Shown here piece after piece: positions 1-11,966 of a DNA stretch of 64,000 bases. The stretch covers positions 10,466,386-10,530,385 of the forward strand of contig NC_012878.2 in NCBI RefSeq assembly GCF_000003195.3, written 5' to 3'. The first letter of the stretch is position 1, and every line of letters begins with the position of its first letter. A program made the position numbers and the translations under genes. The notes under the pieces were generated by a model. It was not told the origin of the DNA. It was given only the letters and a program-made list of their open reading frames with translations, and ran no database searches. Source of the DNA: Sorghum bicolor (taxonomy: Eukaryota > Streptophyta > Magnoliopsida > Poales > Poaceae).

Positions 1-826
1 CTCGTCACATGGGTAGGCTAGCTAGAAAGCGCACAGTGGTAGAAAAACATTCATCAACTATGAATATGAAGAAGTAAGTCAGGCGCATTGTTGTGTTTTG
101 TAGAGCACAAAACTGATGCAATGGTATATTGATGAACACGTGGCTCTCATTATGGAGGAGAGGAATGGTCATTCAGATGATTGGGTCATAAGACAGCATA
201 GGCGACGCCTGACTCAATGGTTGAGGGACCAGAACATACCGCTTAGAGAAAGTGAAGATTCTACTACCATCAGTAGATTGGCAAAGGGCCCATCGAGACA
301 AGTAACATCTTGGAATTCTTATGACAGTAATGGGTACTCATACTATACCCACACAAAGGATAGTAAAAGTGTAAACCAAAACAACAACGTTCGAGTAGAG
401 GCTCTCGATGGACTGGGGCGAAAGGTCCCATTTTTTGGCATAATTGAAGATATATGGGAGCTTGACTATGGAAGGAATCTAAAGGTGGCCCTATTTTGAT
501 GCTGCTAGATCAAGCAACATGAAGTCAATGAGATTGGGTTGAGAGTCGTGGACCTCCAGAATGTAGGCTACCATGATGACCCTTGGGTGCTCGCTTCATG
601 TGTTGCACAAGTTTTCTATATGTCTGACCCACTAAGTAACCTCCCCCCAAAGAAGAGGACTGAGCACATGGTTGCCTCCAGGAAACAACACATTATCAGA
701 GTTGATGGCGTGGATGATGTTGGAGCTTACAATGACTATGATGAGATGCCACTATTCACATACTTTAGTAGCAAGATCAGTGCAGTGGAAAGGAACCTAT
801 CCAAAGACATACTGCCATGGGAATGA
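1..826 (+). pseudogene. CACTA (En/Spm) TNP2-type transposase, C-terminal DUF4216 part, broken
   Basis: The frame starting with MQWYIDEH at 116 carries the RLAKGPSRQVTSWNSYDSNG block and, further on, PFFGIIEDIWELDYG. These are typical of the DUF4216 region near the C-terminus of plant TNP2 transposases. The same frame resumes after 508 with VVDLQNVGYHDDPWVLAS and ends at the TGA at 824-826. The family binds and cuts CACTA transposon ends in the nucleus. The window cuts off the N-terminal catalytic region. In-frame stops lie at 101-103 (TAG), 497-499 (TGA) and 506-508 (TAG), and each is one transition away from a sense codon. No frameshift is needed between 116 and 826, so decay here is by point mutation. 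With the Transposase_24 gene at the right end of the window it probably forms one CACTA element, now about 60 kb apart because of insertions; that link is inference. Confidence 0.85.
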
Positions 827-881
827 AAAGGTGGCAAGGGGAAACTTGTTACGGTGGGGCCTAGCTAGTTTGTGTAAGTGT

Positions 882-985
882 GTGTCTGAGACTATATTTA
901 TGTATGTGTGTGAGACTATGTTTATGTATGTGTGCGAGACTACATTTATGTATGTGTGTGAGACTATATTTCATGTATGTGTCTA
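882..985. repeat. 24-bp minisatellite, about four copies
   Basis: The unit GAGACTATATTTATGTATGT plus GTGT starts at 888, 912, 936 and 960, so the period is 24 bp. It directly follows the TNP2 stop codon, in the position of the transposase 3' untranslated region. Copies differ by one or two bases. Confidence 0.85.
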
Positions 986-1027
986 ATGTTTATGTATTTA
1001 TGACTTTTTTATGTGTCATGTGTAAGT

Positions 1028-2340
1028 GTTTATGAGAGACTTATCAATTTACAACCAAACTTTTCTAACACTATCTCAAATGCCAAAATGACCAAAACAA
1101 CAGATGTATATCTTGATGAGTTTAATAAACTTGGTATTCATGACTTTTCTAGGTGAAACCATTTAGGGTTTGAAAAAATGGTTTGAAGTCGTTATTTTTT
1201 GAAATTCAAAATTTGAATCATTCAAACTTTGTCAAATGAAAAGTGGACCAAAATAACAAATACATCTTGATGAGTTTAACAAACTTAGTACTCATGTCTT
1301 TTCTAGTTGAAACCATTTAGGGTTTGAAAAAGTAGTTTGAAGGTGTCATTTTTTGAAATTCACAATTTAAATTCTTTTAAGTTTACTCACATGGATAGAT
1401 GAACTGACTAAAATAATAGGTCTTGATTTTAGAAACATTTAGGAAAAAGAATCATCAGATTTGAAGTTAGTATGAGGGACAAAAACCTGTTACAAGTTCC
1501 AGCCAGAGATTAAAAAACAAATCACACTTGTTCATAACCAATTTAAAATTTGAATTTATACATCTTCGAACAAGATTTCAAGGCACAAAGTTACTCTAGA
1601 TGAAAGACTTTTGAATAGAAAAGTTTTAGAACTCATCAAGATCTACAATTGTTATATATATCATTTTTCATTTGAGAAATCTTAGTAAACACTAGTCATA
1701 AAATTATGAATCTCACATATAATTTATAAAACTATATGAGAGACTTGTCAATTTACAACTAAACTTTTCTAACAATATCTCAAATGCAAAAATAACCAAA
1801 ATAACAAATGTATATCTTCATGAGTTTAACAAACTTGGTATTTATGACTTTTCTAGTTGAAACCACTTAGGGTTTGAAAAATTGGTTTGAAGTTATCATT
1901 TTTTGAAATTCAATATTTGAATCATTCAAACTTTGTCAAATGAAAAGTGGACAAAAATAACAAAGTACATCTTGATGAGTTTAACAAACCTGGTATTCAT
2001 GACTTTTCTAGTTGAAACCATTTAGAGCTTCAAAACCTGGTTTTAAGTTATCATTTTTGAAAATTCAAAATTTGAATTATTTAAACTTAGTCAAATGACA
2101 ATTTGACCAAAATAACAAATGTAGATCTTTATGAGTGTAACAAAATTGGTATTCATAACTTTTCTAGTTGAAACCATTTAGGGTTTCAAAAACTAGTTTT
2201 AAGTTGAAGTTTTTTTGAAATTCAAATTTCCCTTATCCAAACTTTCTCAAATGCAAAACGGACCAATATAATAATTGTAGATCTTGATTATCTTAACAAA
2301 CATTGTATTCATATCATTTTCATTTGACCTCTTTTATAGT
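1028..2340. repeat. AT-rich ~155-bp tandem repeats, CACTA subterminal region
   Basis: A diverged unit containing CTTGATGAGTTTAACAAAC, TTTTCTAGTTGAAACCATTT and TTTGAAATTCAAA recurs. The CTTGATGAGTTTA box lies near 1113, 1266, 1814, 1971, 2128 and 2283, giving a period of about 153-157 bp. A longer stretch beginning TATGAGAGACTT (about 1030 and 1735) shows a higher-order repeat of roughly 700 bp. Long subterminal repeat arrays are usual in CACTA elements, where they bind transposase. I see no gene here. Confidence 0.8.
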
Positions 2341-2402
2341 GCCTCAAAAATATTATCAAGCTTGTTGATTGATTTTCTAAATTAAAAAATCAAATAAAAA
2401 AA

Positions 2403-2490
2403 CATTTGTAGGGGCGGCTTAATCATGAACCGCCCCTGCAAATGGAACTATAGGGGTGGCTCCCTTCTTCACCCGCCCTTACAAATGCTC
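2403..2490. repeat. GGGGCGG hairpins typical of grass CACTA ends
   Basis: CATTTGTAGGGGCGG at 2403-2417 pairs with CCGCCCCTGCAAATG at 2430-2444, giving 15-bp arms with one mismatch and a 12-base loop. A second, weaker pair follows: TATAGGGGTGG, then ACCCGCCCTTACAAATG ending near 2489. Such palindromes sit in subterminal regions of many grass CACTA transposons. The terminal CACTA bases themselves were not seen nearby. Confidence 0.7.
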
Positions 2491-2499
2491 TAGGTATAT

Positions 2500-3409
2500 A
2501 ACAAGTCGATCGTGGCTCCCTTCTCACGAGCGTGCGCCTCACTCCCTTCGATGCTGGTAGGCTGCCGGATTTTACCACCGTACCGTACATCACCGCCAAC
2601 TCCCCCTCCGGCACCCCTCCGCCGCTGCAACCTCCCTCTGCCCTCACCCATCGCTCGCTGCCTCCTCCCACTCCTGACCCTGCCTACCCTGCCCCATCTC
2701 TAGCGCAGGCCGCGTCACAGTTAGGGTTTGCGGTCGCCTATGAAGGAAGTCAGACGCGTCACGGTGGAGGAAGTCGACGACCTGTGAAGGACACCACGCA
2801 GGGGCGCCGCGGTGAGGGTTGCTGCCCATCTTCGTCTCACCTCCATCTCTGGCACCGACCACGGTGGCTAGGGTTTCCCTGCCCTTCTCTCCTTCCTCAA
2901 CATTCGTGCTCCACCATCGTTGGTCCTTCTCTTCATCCTCGGCGGTTGTCCTGCAGCCGGATCCCTACGCACCATCGCCGGATCCCTGCACACCACCGCC
3001 TGAGCCCTCTCTACTAGTTCCTCTACAAGTATGCCCACCCCCTTCTCCCCCAGTTTTCTCCCCCAGTTGGAGCTTTGGACATATGGTTTGCTCTTGCGCT
3101 TGCACATGATGATGCTTTGATTTATTACAAACTGAGCAAAGTGCCTAGGTTGATGATGTGAATCTGTCTAATCGTAGACACTCAAGGAGCACCCCTTTGA
3201 GTCTAGCAGCCGTGCCTTGTTTATCTTGTGATGGCTAAACTATTGCTTGCATTCTCTAATCTGTACTGATAAGTAGCATTGCTGAATTTGTGCAATAAGC
3301 ACTGAGACCAATGGCACTTTGCAATGATATGACAATTAATGTTGGTCCGTTTGCTTCATTATTCATTTGTACTCTATATACCAAAATTGATGTTTTAGTC
3401 AGATATATA
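2500..3409 (+). other. GC-rich leader-like DNA then intron-like DNA, probably CACTA
   Basis: Positions 2500-3080 are GC-rich and pyrimidine-rich with several overlapping short open frames, none resembling a known protein. Two copies of TAGGGTTT occur, a motif common near plant transcription starts. From about 3100 the base composition falls to intron-like AT-rich DNA until the LINE begins at 3410. It may be the 5' leader and first intron of the CACTA gene whose coding exons lie at 62140-63169; that is inference from position. A captured host-gene fragment is the alternative. Confidence 0.4.
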
Positions 3410-3439
3410 TTTTTTAGATAATGGATGAAACATCCGGCT

Positions 3440-6400
3440 TCATCTATCCAAAGATAGAATCAGACCAATTATTACAAAACTTCCACAAAGGACAAAAGTA
3501 AAAGCTACGACTGAATTGCAGCCCACCAGAAGGAAAAGGAAACATTCGAAGTAAAGTTTGAAACTAAGCATGACCAATGTAACTTGACGATAACCACCCA
3601 TTGGAACTAAAAAATGCAAGGCCGACGTTTCTAGGACCTGCCCCACGAGATTTAACTGCTCCCGTTGATCGTCATGCCGCTGCAAGTGTGCCCACTGTCG
3701 AAGCCGGTGTGTTCCCCTGAAGAGTACCTGCAAGAAAGATTTTGGTCTGCATCTGTCAAAAACCACCTCGTTTCGGGTTATCCAAATTGCCCAATAGAGC
3801 GATGCACCTGCCGTTAATAACAATGAATTATACTTTTTAGTGCCTAATTTTGTCCATCTTAAAAACAGATCATTTATATTTGTTGGCGGTGGCAATGCAA
3901 AAATTATATGAACAGCGCGCCATAAGAATTTGGCATAAACACAATAAAAAAGAGATGATTAATTGTTTCCGGAAAGTGACAAAAACAACAACCTCTGTCA
4001 CCATTCGAGTTACATCTAACTAAGTTATCCTTAGTTAAAACCACTTTTTTTTTAAATACAAAAGAAAAATTTTAATTTTCATTGGTAACTTAGTTTGCCA
4101 GATATCTTGTGACACCCGAACCCCATTGTTAATCAACGCAGCATACATAGACTTGACTGTAAAGATCCCACACGCATTCAACCCCTAGACAAATACATCC
4201 TTCTGGTTTACCAAGTGAAGATCCTGTACAGTCACTACAGTGCCAAGCCAATAGATTTGCACCCACTAGATTTCGTCTAAAAGAAATATTAAATGGAGTT
4301 GAACCGAGCACTTGTGCAACAGAATCATCCTTTCTCCGTACAATATTAAACAATGAAGGAAATTTATCCTTAAGGGGTTTATTTCCCAACCAAGTATCAC
4401 TCCAGAACCTGGTTTGAGATCCATCTTTAATCTTAAATGAGCCGAGTTCCAAAAAAGAATCTTTGACATTCATTAGGCTTTTTCAAAAATGCAAATCCAA
4501 TGGTTTTTTAACATAACTTCCTAAAGTCTTGTTTTTAATATACTTTTTTTAATAATTCCTACCACATGCCGTCCTCGTTCAAGAATTTGAATAACCACTT
4601 ACTTAATAAACACTTATTTTGCGTATCCAGATTTTGAATGCCAACCCCACCTTGACTCTTTGGCTGACATAACACCTCCCACTTTGCCAACCTATATTTT
4701 CTTTTATGCTGATCATTTTGCCAATAGAATCGAGATCTGAAGCAATCTATTTTTTCTAACACACCACATGAAACTTCGAAAAACGACATCATAAACATCG
4801 GTAAACTAGAAAGCACCGAGTTTATAAGAACCAGTCGCCCTCCTACAGATAACATTTTCTCTTTCCAGCCACTCAGTCTCTTCTCAATTCTATCTTCGAT
4901 AATCTTCCAATCTTTATTATTTAACTTTCTAGTGTTCATAGGAAGTCCCAGATAATGGAATGGGTAATTACCGACCACACAACCAAACAACTGCGAATCG
5001 AACTCCTCGTAGTCTTTTGCTTCACCAAAGCAAAAGATTTCACTTTTATGAAAGTTTATCTTTAGGCCCGATAATTGCTCAAAGGTTCTCAATAACAGTT
5101 TCATATTGACTGCCTTCTCAATATCATGGCTCATAAAGATGACTGTGTCATCCGCATACTGAAGGATTGACAAACCATCCTCGAGTAAATCAAGAATAAC
5201 CCCCTCGACCAAACCTTCCTCTTTCGCTCTGGCAATTAGAATGGCTAACATGTTGACTACTATATTAAATAGTATAGGCGACATAGGATCATCTTGTCTA
5301 AGGCCTTTTTTGGTCTGGAAGTAAGAACCTAATTGATCATTCACCTTAATGTTAACATTGCCCCCTTCAGTAAACCTCTGTACCCACTTACACCATTTTT
5401 GTGAAAAACCTTTCATTCTCAAAGTTTATTGTAAAAAACTCCATAATCTTATCATAGGCTTTTTCAAAGTCTATTTTGAAAATCACGCCATTCTTCTTTT
5501 TTGAGTGTAGCTCGTGTATTGTTTCATGCAAAATTACCGCTCCCTCCATAATATTCCTTCCTGGCAGAAAGGCTGTCTGAGTAGGTCTAATTATTTTCTG
5601 AGCTATGGAAGTCAATCTGTTGGTTGCGACTTTAGTGAAGATTTTGAAAGATACATTCAGTAAACAAATAGGTCTGTATTGCTGAATGACTCTTGCATCC
5701 TTCTTTTTTGGCAACAAAATTATAGTTCCAAAATTAAGGCGATTCAAATGCAAATTACCTTGATGGAATTTCGAGAACAAAGCCATCAGATCATCCTTTA
5801 TAACAGACCAGAAAACCTGATAAAACTCTGGAGGAAAGCCATCTGGGCCAGGCGCCTTATTATGTTCCATCTGGAAAATCGCAACCCGCACTTCTTCTTC
5901 CAAAAAAGGTTGGGTTAAAAACTCATTTTCCAGTTCGGAGACTTGTGGAATATCACCGGTTTGAGTCTCATCCAGCTCGATCGGAGTGATCTCTGGTGGA
6001 CCAAACAAATTCTTATAATAACTAGTAATATGCGCTTTTAGTTGTGCATCACCAGTTATTAAATTAACCCCATCCTCCAACCGAAAAATTTGAGTTTTTC
6101 GATGCCTGCCATTAGCCAGTAAATGATAATATTTTGTGTTTGCATCTCCTTCTAGAAGGTGTTTTAATTTTGCTCTTTGGTACCACTTTATCTCCTCTTC
6201 CCTCAACAGCTCAGACAATCGTTCGTTGAGTACATGTTTTAAATCCACCTCCTGCTGAGTAAGGAGCATTATTTCCGCTTTTTTATCGAGGGCATCTAGT
6301 TTATTCAGAATTGTTTTTTTTTCCTTTTTATACACGCCACTGACATTTCTTTCCCATCCTCTTAGATATTGACGAAGCCTGCTTATTTTGGCTTGCCACC

Positions 6401-7193
6401 GTTCTATAGGCGAGCCACTGACTATTGTACTTTGCCACACATCCTTAACCATCTCACAAAATCCTTCCCTCAGCAACCAACCCAATTCTAATTTGAATTG
6501 AGGCTGATAATTTGAGGACGGATTATTTGTAGAAAATAGCAGGGGTGTGTGATCCGAAATTTCCCTAGTCAGTGCTTGAACAGTGGTATGCGGAAACTTA
6601 GATTCAAAATCTGTACAAACTAGAACTCTATCTATTCAAAAGTCTGAATTGGTAAATTATTTGCCCAAGTGAAATTACGCCCGGACATCTCAATCTCTCT
6701 CAAGTTTAAAGAGTCAATCACCGCATTGAATAAAAAAGGCCACCTATTATTAAAATTAGCATTATTTTTCTCTTGTGGTCGCCGTATGATATTAGAGTCG
6801 CCTCCTATAATTATAGGTAAAGCTTCTTTAGAACATACATTGACTATTTCAGATAAGAACAAAGATTTATGTTCTGCTTGCGCCGGGCCATAAACTTAAA
6901 TCCAATTAAACTTAAAGTCATCCTCTCTCCGCCTGATCTTAAAGCGAACAAAAAAAATCTCCTTCCTCAATCTCCCCTATATCAAAGTTAAGAAGATTAA
7001 TACCTAGTAACATACCCCCAGACCGTCCCCGCGGAGCCATACAATGCCATAAATAATCTCTGCCAGCACAAATATTATTTAAAGTGGATTGTGGAAAATT
7101 TGCTCTACCAGTTTCCGACAAGGCAATGAAATCTAGGTTCTTCTCTTTTGTTAACTCATTAAAAAATCTATACTTTTTACAGCGCAAATCCAT
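3440..7193 (-). pseudogene. LINE ORF2: endonuclease, reverse transcriptase, zf-RVT remnant
   Basis: Read on the minus strand. An apurinic-type endonuclease begins near 7193 (LDFIALSETGR, then PIIIGGDSNIIRR near 6810). The reverse transcriptase N-part lies at 6485-5388, with NKAPGPDGFPPEFYQ and YRPICLLNVSFK. The C-part is at 5422-4559 with the catalytic YADD of QYADDTVIF. A zf-RVT-like region follows at 4473-4129 (FWSDTWLG) and a last piece at 3895-3440 (YWAIWITRNEVVFDRCRP). The frame changes near 5440, so the palm domain is broken, and stops or shifts separate the other pieces. The block RQDDPMSPILFN has D where L1-type enzymes normally have G. No active protein is expected. Confidence 0.85.
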
Positions 7194-7214
7194 TACAATT
7201 CCAAAAAATACCCT

Positions 7215-7739
7215 TCATTGCGACCGACTTTGTGATTTGTGATTCTTCTTCCTAGAGCCTTTTACAGATGATAAGGGGGTTTGAAGACCCTTAGGGTCAC
7301 AACCTCCATCACCTAAACCCTCTGCTATCTCAGAGCAAATTAAATTAAGTGCATCCAAATCCAGAGAATCTTCGAAAGAACAAGCTGAAGCATCATCCAA
7401 AATTTCTTTATTCGAAGTATCAATTGTTTTAAATTCAGCTATACGTTGTAATTCTAAATTTCTTAAATTTTCTAATGAATTATGAATCTGAGCAGTATCA
7501 TCCCCTAACCGAACCCCTATAGAATTGACTGAATGTAAAAGACTAGTGTCATCCCGGGAAATAAAAGAAAGTGTAAGGAGATTTTTACCTTTATCATTAG
7601 AGATCTCTAGGTTGTGGCGCGCTTTCAACTTTGTTGCCTTCTCTACCGAGTCTTGATCTGATGTTGCGGCCGTCCTCTTACTTGATCTCACAGGAGACAC
7701 TGTCCCACCTTTCTGGCCTTTCAGCTTGTTAGTGATCAT
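7215..7739 (-). pseudogene. LINE ORF1 remnant, C-terminal part
   Basis: A 174-residue frame on the minus strand lies directly upstream of ORF2 and 22 bases from it. It is polar, with a basic N-terminal stretch (KLKGQKGGTVSPVRSSKR), an acidic Ser/Asp-rich middle and a basic end (KGSRKKNHKSQSRSQ). No zinc knuckle or RNA-binding fold is visible. Its place in front of ORF2 is the main reason for calling it the ORF1 tail. The missing N-terminus fits a 5'-truncated insertion. Confidence 0.55.
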
Positions 7740-7740
7740 T

Positions 7741-8823
7741 TACTATGAGTTTTAGATTATTGTAATGATAGTGAATCATATTATATCTCTGGTCAATGAA
7801 GTTGCTAGTAGATGGGAAGTTCTTTGTGTTTTTGCTCACAAATTATATGAGCAGCAGCTGCTTTTTATTGCCAACCTCTCCTCTCATCTTCGTTTGAGTG
7901 GAATTGGTCATTCTGCAGCAATTTTGGCAAATTTGAGATTATTTGGTAGGGTTGCTACCTATTTCTCTACTTCATCCACTCTATGTCACTCCAAGCTCAA
8001 TATCTATTTTACTTACTGCTCATATTCTTAAAACTACTGCTGCTCATATATTGCTGCTCATATATCCTAAAACTAAATCTGGGTCCTAAAACCGAGCTAT
8101 GAACTACTCTTGTACTACATGGTCTCCACTCTGCTGCTCATATATTGCTGCTCATATGTTGGTCTCTGCTACCTTCTAGTTATAAGCAGCTGTTGCTTTT
8201 TTTTTCACCTTTCTATCCTCTATGTTTGGGAAGCAGCCGCTGCTTTTTTCGACCCCTCTCTATATATGTTTTTAAGCATCTACTGCTTTTTATTGCCAAC
8301 TCTCCCCTCTCCTCTTCGTTTGAGTGGAATTGGTCACTCTGCAGCAATTTTGGCAAATTTGAGATTATTTGGTAGGGCTACTGCCTGTTTCTCTACTTCA
8401 TCCACTCTATGTCACTCCAAGCTCAATATCTATTTTACTTACTGCTCATATTCTTAAAACAGTTGCTGCTCATATATCCTAAAACTAAATCTAGGTCCTG
8501 AAACCAAGCTACTTTGAACTACTCCTATACTACCTTCTAAGTTGGTCTCCACTCTGCTGCTCATATATTGATGTTCATATGTTGGTCTCTACTACCGTCT
8601 AGTTATAAGCAACTGTTGCTTTTTTCACCACCTTTCTATCCTCTATGTTTGGGAAGCAGCCACTGCTTTTTTCGACCCCTCTCTATATATGATTGTTAAG
8701 CAGCTGGTGCTTTTTTGGCCAACTCTCCCTCTCCTCTCCTCTCTATTTTTGCCGATGATCATTTATTATATGGAAATATGAGCTGATGATCAAAACTTGT
8801 GAGGAACCTGGCATTGTTGTTTG
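7741..8823. repeat. 426-bp tandem repeat in host CACTA DNA
   Basis: CGTTTGAGTGGAATTGGTCA starts at 7891 and 8317, a 426-bp step. The surrounding sequence, from the CTGCTTTTTATTGCCAAC box through GGGAAGCAGCCGCTGC, is repeated in full. A diverged third copy begins near 11324 (CGTTTGAGAGGAATTGGTCA). Open frames inside are simply copies of the repeat. No gene is supported. The stretch ends at the CCAAC target site used by element G. Confidence 0.85.
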
Positions 8824-8828
8824 CCAAC

Positions 8829-10400
8829 TGTTGACGGCCATTAATGTCAACTTTTATAAGAACTCTAGACATGAAAAGAAACATAAATACCTGCTAGTCT
8901 AGGGTTTATCTAACAATTTCCATGAGTTTTGGAGTTTATGTATTTTCTAGGGAGTGATCCAGAAAAGGAGCAAATGGAGGATTAGAATGCAAGAAAACCA
9001 CGAAACTTATCCACGACGAAAGCGACAACTATCAGATCGGGGGAAGCATCTAGAAGCCACCAGAGAAGGCGGGCCTGAGGGCTGCTAGGTGGGGCAGCCT
9101 AGCCCCACCATGGCGCCAGCCGGTGCCCCCCTAGGGAAAACGTCCTCCGCCTTCTAGAGTCTTCTACTACCATCTAGAGGATGCATCTAAGCCGTGTGTT
9201 TATGTCGGTTTGATCCTCTGGCACACGTTCACCCCATCGGACTATAAATAGAGAGGCAGACCCCCCTCCCTGGAGGCATAACCAGTTCATTCAGTCATTC
9301 ATAAAGTCATCATCAAGAAGCCTTCAAGTTCATCAAGAGCCTTCTAGTTCTTAGTTCTAGTCTAGTTAGATTAGAAGTAGAGGAGATCTAGTTCTTCATC
9401 GGGATCCAGAGCTTCTAGCGTCTGTCTGGAGCTTAGTCTAGGAATAGATGTAGTTCTTTCTTCTACATTATTGTATTCATCATTATGATTAGGTAGACTT
9501 TATTCTTAATAGATCATATGTTCTTAATTGCAATCTTTGTCTACTTTAATTATATGTCTAGTTTAGTTGGTTTGATCTTATTGAATTCGTGTAATTGCTC
9601 ATATAGAGTCTGCCCAATCGAGATTATGGTCTTGAGCAGCTGTTGGGTAGATGGTAGGCAATATGTAGACGTAGTCCACACTGATAGCTGCATTGGTTCC
9701 TTTGTAGTCCATCCCCCGTACATAGGCCAGCTGACACGGTCACGAATGGGGCGGCCCTCGTGTCTTAATATCCCTGCTAGATGATGTCCTTTGCATGTGA
9801 TGATGATGTAGGAACCAAGCTAACGATGATTGCTAGATGTAATTGCACTAAGAGTTATTCATTGATGTAGTTATAGAATACCTTAGACATTTATTTTCTT
9901 ATCTTAATATTGGCTAGCTAGTAACATGACTAGAATGATGCTTTGATGTTTATCTTTAATGATGATTGGCTATAGTTATCACATACATTTATCTATCTTT
10001 ATCTATTGTGACACCTGTCTGTTAAGAGTAGAATAGATTGCTTGTTTTAGTATATAGTTTCTATCAATATAATATAATAGACTGAAGTTTAGCTAGACCT
10101 TCCCAGTGGTATAAATATAAATCGACAACTTGGTAATACTCTAGGTAAAATGCTACAGTGGTATAATTATCTTTCCACTTGCAGAATTGATCTTATTTCA
10201 TATTCATCTTTATTTATTTCTGCCTACTGACATGAATTGAATTATATATAATGTATTGATTCCATAGCATATAGGGATGACAACCTTGTTCATGCTTAAG
10301 GATATTGGTAGATGAGTGGCTAGTTGCTAATGACAAGTATTTTACATACCTTACATTTCTTTAGCCTCATTAATTATAATGTCGTTAAGAAGTGTCAACA
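8829..10400 (+). repeat. Element G 5' LTR
   Basis: This 1572-bp LTR begins TGTTG and ends CAACA. It has a TATA box (TATAAATA) at 9243-9250. Its last 309 bp (10092-10400) are repeated at 10671-10981 as the 3' LTR remnant. Confidence 0.9.
9243..9250 (+). promoter_or_regulatory. TATA box of element G LTR
   Basis: TATAAATA is followed by GAGAGGCAGACC and then a pyrimidine-rich stretch, the usual start of an LTR transcript. Activity is inferred from sequence only. Confidence 0.6.
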
Positions 10401-10408
10401 ACCATTTT

Positions 10409-10426
10409 TGGCGCCGTTACTAGGGA
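10409..10426 (+). other. Element G primer-binding site (tRNA-Asp type)
   Basis: TGGCGCCGTTACTAGGGA lies 8 bases after the LTR end. It matches the complement of the plant tRNA-Asp 3' end at 15 of 18 positions. This primer is typical of the Athila lineage and is the main basis for assigning G, which has no coding DNA left. Confidence 0.85.
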
Positions 10427-10670
10427 AGGCACATTAGACTTATAAAATATTGATAACCTATATATTATGAATAAGATTATATTTCAAATTTGATTTCTAT
10501 TCAAATAGGCACACCCTTGTTTTTATCATTGTTTATTTTATGCAGTGTGATGAATGAATTGTTTTTCTCTTCCGAATAATTTCACTGACGATCTAGAGAA
10601 GATCCTAAGAAGGAGGAAGTTTGTTGAGGTAAGGGATAATTTCGAGTCACCATCAAGAACACCCATTGCC

Positions 10671-10981
10671 GCTAGACCTTCCCAGTGGTATAAATATAAA
10701 TCGACAGCCTAGTAATACTCTAGATATATAAAATGCTACAATGGTATAATTATCTGTCTGCTTGATCTATTTCATATTCATCTTTACTTATTTCTGCCTA
10801 GTCACATTAATTGAATTATATATAAGCCTGTATTGATTCCATAGCATATAGGGATGGATGACAAACTTGTTCATGCTTAGGGATATTGGTAGATGAGTGG
10901 CTAGTTGCTAATGACAAGTAATTTACATACCTTACATTTCTTTAGCCTCATTAATTATAATGTCGTTAAGAAGTGTCAACA
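10671..10981 (+). repeat. Element G truncated 3' LTR
   Basis: It matches 10092-10400 with a few substitutions and small indels, and ends at the same CAACA. It is directly followed by the CCAAC target duplication. The 5' part of this LTR is missing because of the internal deletion. Confidence 0.9.
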
Positions 10982-10986
10982 CCAAC

Positions 10987-11961
10987 TCTCCTCTCTCCTC
11001 TCCTCTGTTATATATTTTGATGCCTTGATGCTCCAAGTTCATGATCAAATGATGCTAGACATGTTTTTGAGGCCACCACTACTTCTACTACTTGGTTTTT
11101 AGAGTATATTCTTATGCTCCAAGTTCATGATCAAATGATGCCTAAACTTAACTTAGCATTTTCCACTCTCACATGTACTGAGTTTTGAAAAGAGAAATGC
11201 CTCTATATAAGAATTGGAGTAGAACTCTGAACTTATGCTGAACTCTGAACTATGAACTTTCTGCTCATGCTTATTGCTACTACTCCTGCTAGCTGCTTAT
11301 ATGTTGTACTCATGCATTGGGATCCGTTTGAGAGGAATTGGTCACTCTACAACAATTTTGACAAATTTGAGATAATTTGGTGGTGCTGCTGCCTATTTCT
11401 CTACTTAATGCACACTATGTCACTCCAAGCTCAATATCTATTTTACTTACTAATGCTCTACTCCATGGTCAAATTCTTGTATTTGTATGGTTGTATATGC
11501 TTTTTGATTCTGTCCAACACATATGCTCATATTCTAAACTACTCCTGTACTACTGCTACTGCTCATATATTGCTGCTCATATTCTTCTACTACCTTCTTT
11601 TTATGCTCATAATCAGTTTGAGATTAATTAACACTTAAAATGCATATGACCTTGATTCTGTCCCATTCTGTTTATACTACTAGTACCATCTTTATATGCA
11701 ACTACATGTTTGCAGTTGTTGGTCTCTACTACCTTCTAGTTATAAGAAGCTCTTGCTTTTGTGCCACCTTTCTATCCTTTATGTTTGGGAAGCAGCCGCT
11801 GCTTTTATTGCACCTCTCTATATATGATTGTTAAGTATCTGTTACTTTTTTTTGACAACTCTCCCCTCTCCTCTCCACTCTGTTTTTTTGCCGATGATGA
11901 AATTGTCAAAGTCCCTTCACTATACGGAAATATGACTTGATGATCAAAAACTTGTGAGGAA
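10987..11961. repeat. Host CACTA DNA, ~1-kb direct duplication
   Basis: GATGCCTTGATGCTCCAAG occurs at about 11019 and, with one base different, at about 61977. With E removed these lie about 1 kb apart. Likewise TTGTGAGGAACCTGG occurs before the insertion site of E (to 11966) and again near 8792-8806. Positions 11324-11860 repeat the 426-bp unit in diverged form. The stretch carries short open frames that are repeat copies, not genes. Confidence 0.75.
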
Positions 11962-11966
11962 CCTGG

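Larger units (their letters stand above)
3410..7740 (-). mobile_element. LINE (L1-type non-LTR retrotransposon), decayed, minus strand
   Basis: On the minus strand the order is an ORF1 remnant, then ORF2 with endonuclease, reverse transcriptase and a zf-RVT-type C-terminus. The 3' end lies at a short A-tract (T-run at 3410-3415 on the plus strand), preceded by GATGAAGCCGGATG, a 3' end style seen in grass LINEs. The element is cut at its 5' end near 7740 or has a poorly defined boundary, since ORF1 lacks a clear N-terminus. Convincing target-site duplications were not found; GTTTTAG occurs near both ends but is too short to rely on. It sits in intron-like CACTA DNA. Confidence 0.85.
8829..10981 (+). 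mobile_element. Element G: Athila-like LTR retrotransposon with most of its interior deleted
   Basis: The element starts TGTTGACGG, ends AAGTGTCAACA, and is flanked by CCAAC at 8824-8828 and 10982-10986. It consists of a full 5' LTR, a tRNA-Asp-type primer site, about 270 bp of interior and the last 311 bp of a 3' LTR. All coding DNA and the first ~1.26 kb of the 3' LTR are missing. The join at 10671 falls on GCTAGACCTT, a sequence also present at 10092 in the 5' LTR. It therefore cannot move by itself. Confidence 0.9.

Noticed and set aside
2512..3107. Several overlapping open frames on both strands in a GC-rich stretch
   Set aside because: High GC opens all frames by chance; the predicted proteins are Pro/Ser/Arg-rich without known motifs, and the frames overlap one another. 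Kept only as leader-like DNA.
3400..7770. GTTTTAG near both ends of the LINE as a target duplication
   Set aside because: Seven bases, not directly adjoining the A-tract, and common by chance in AT-rich DNA.
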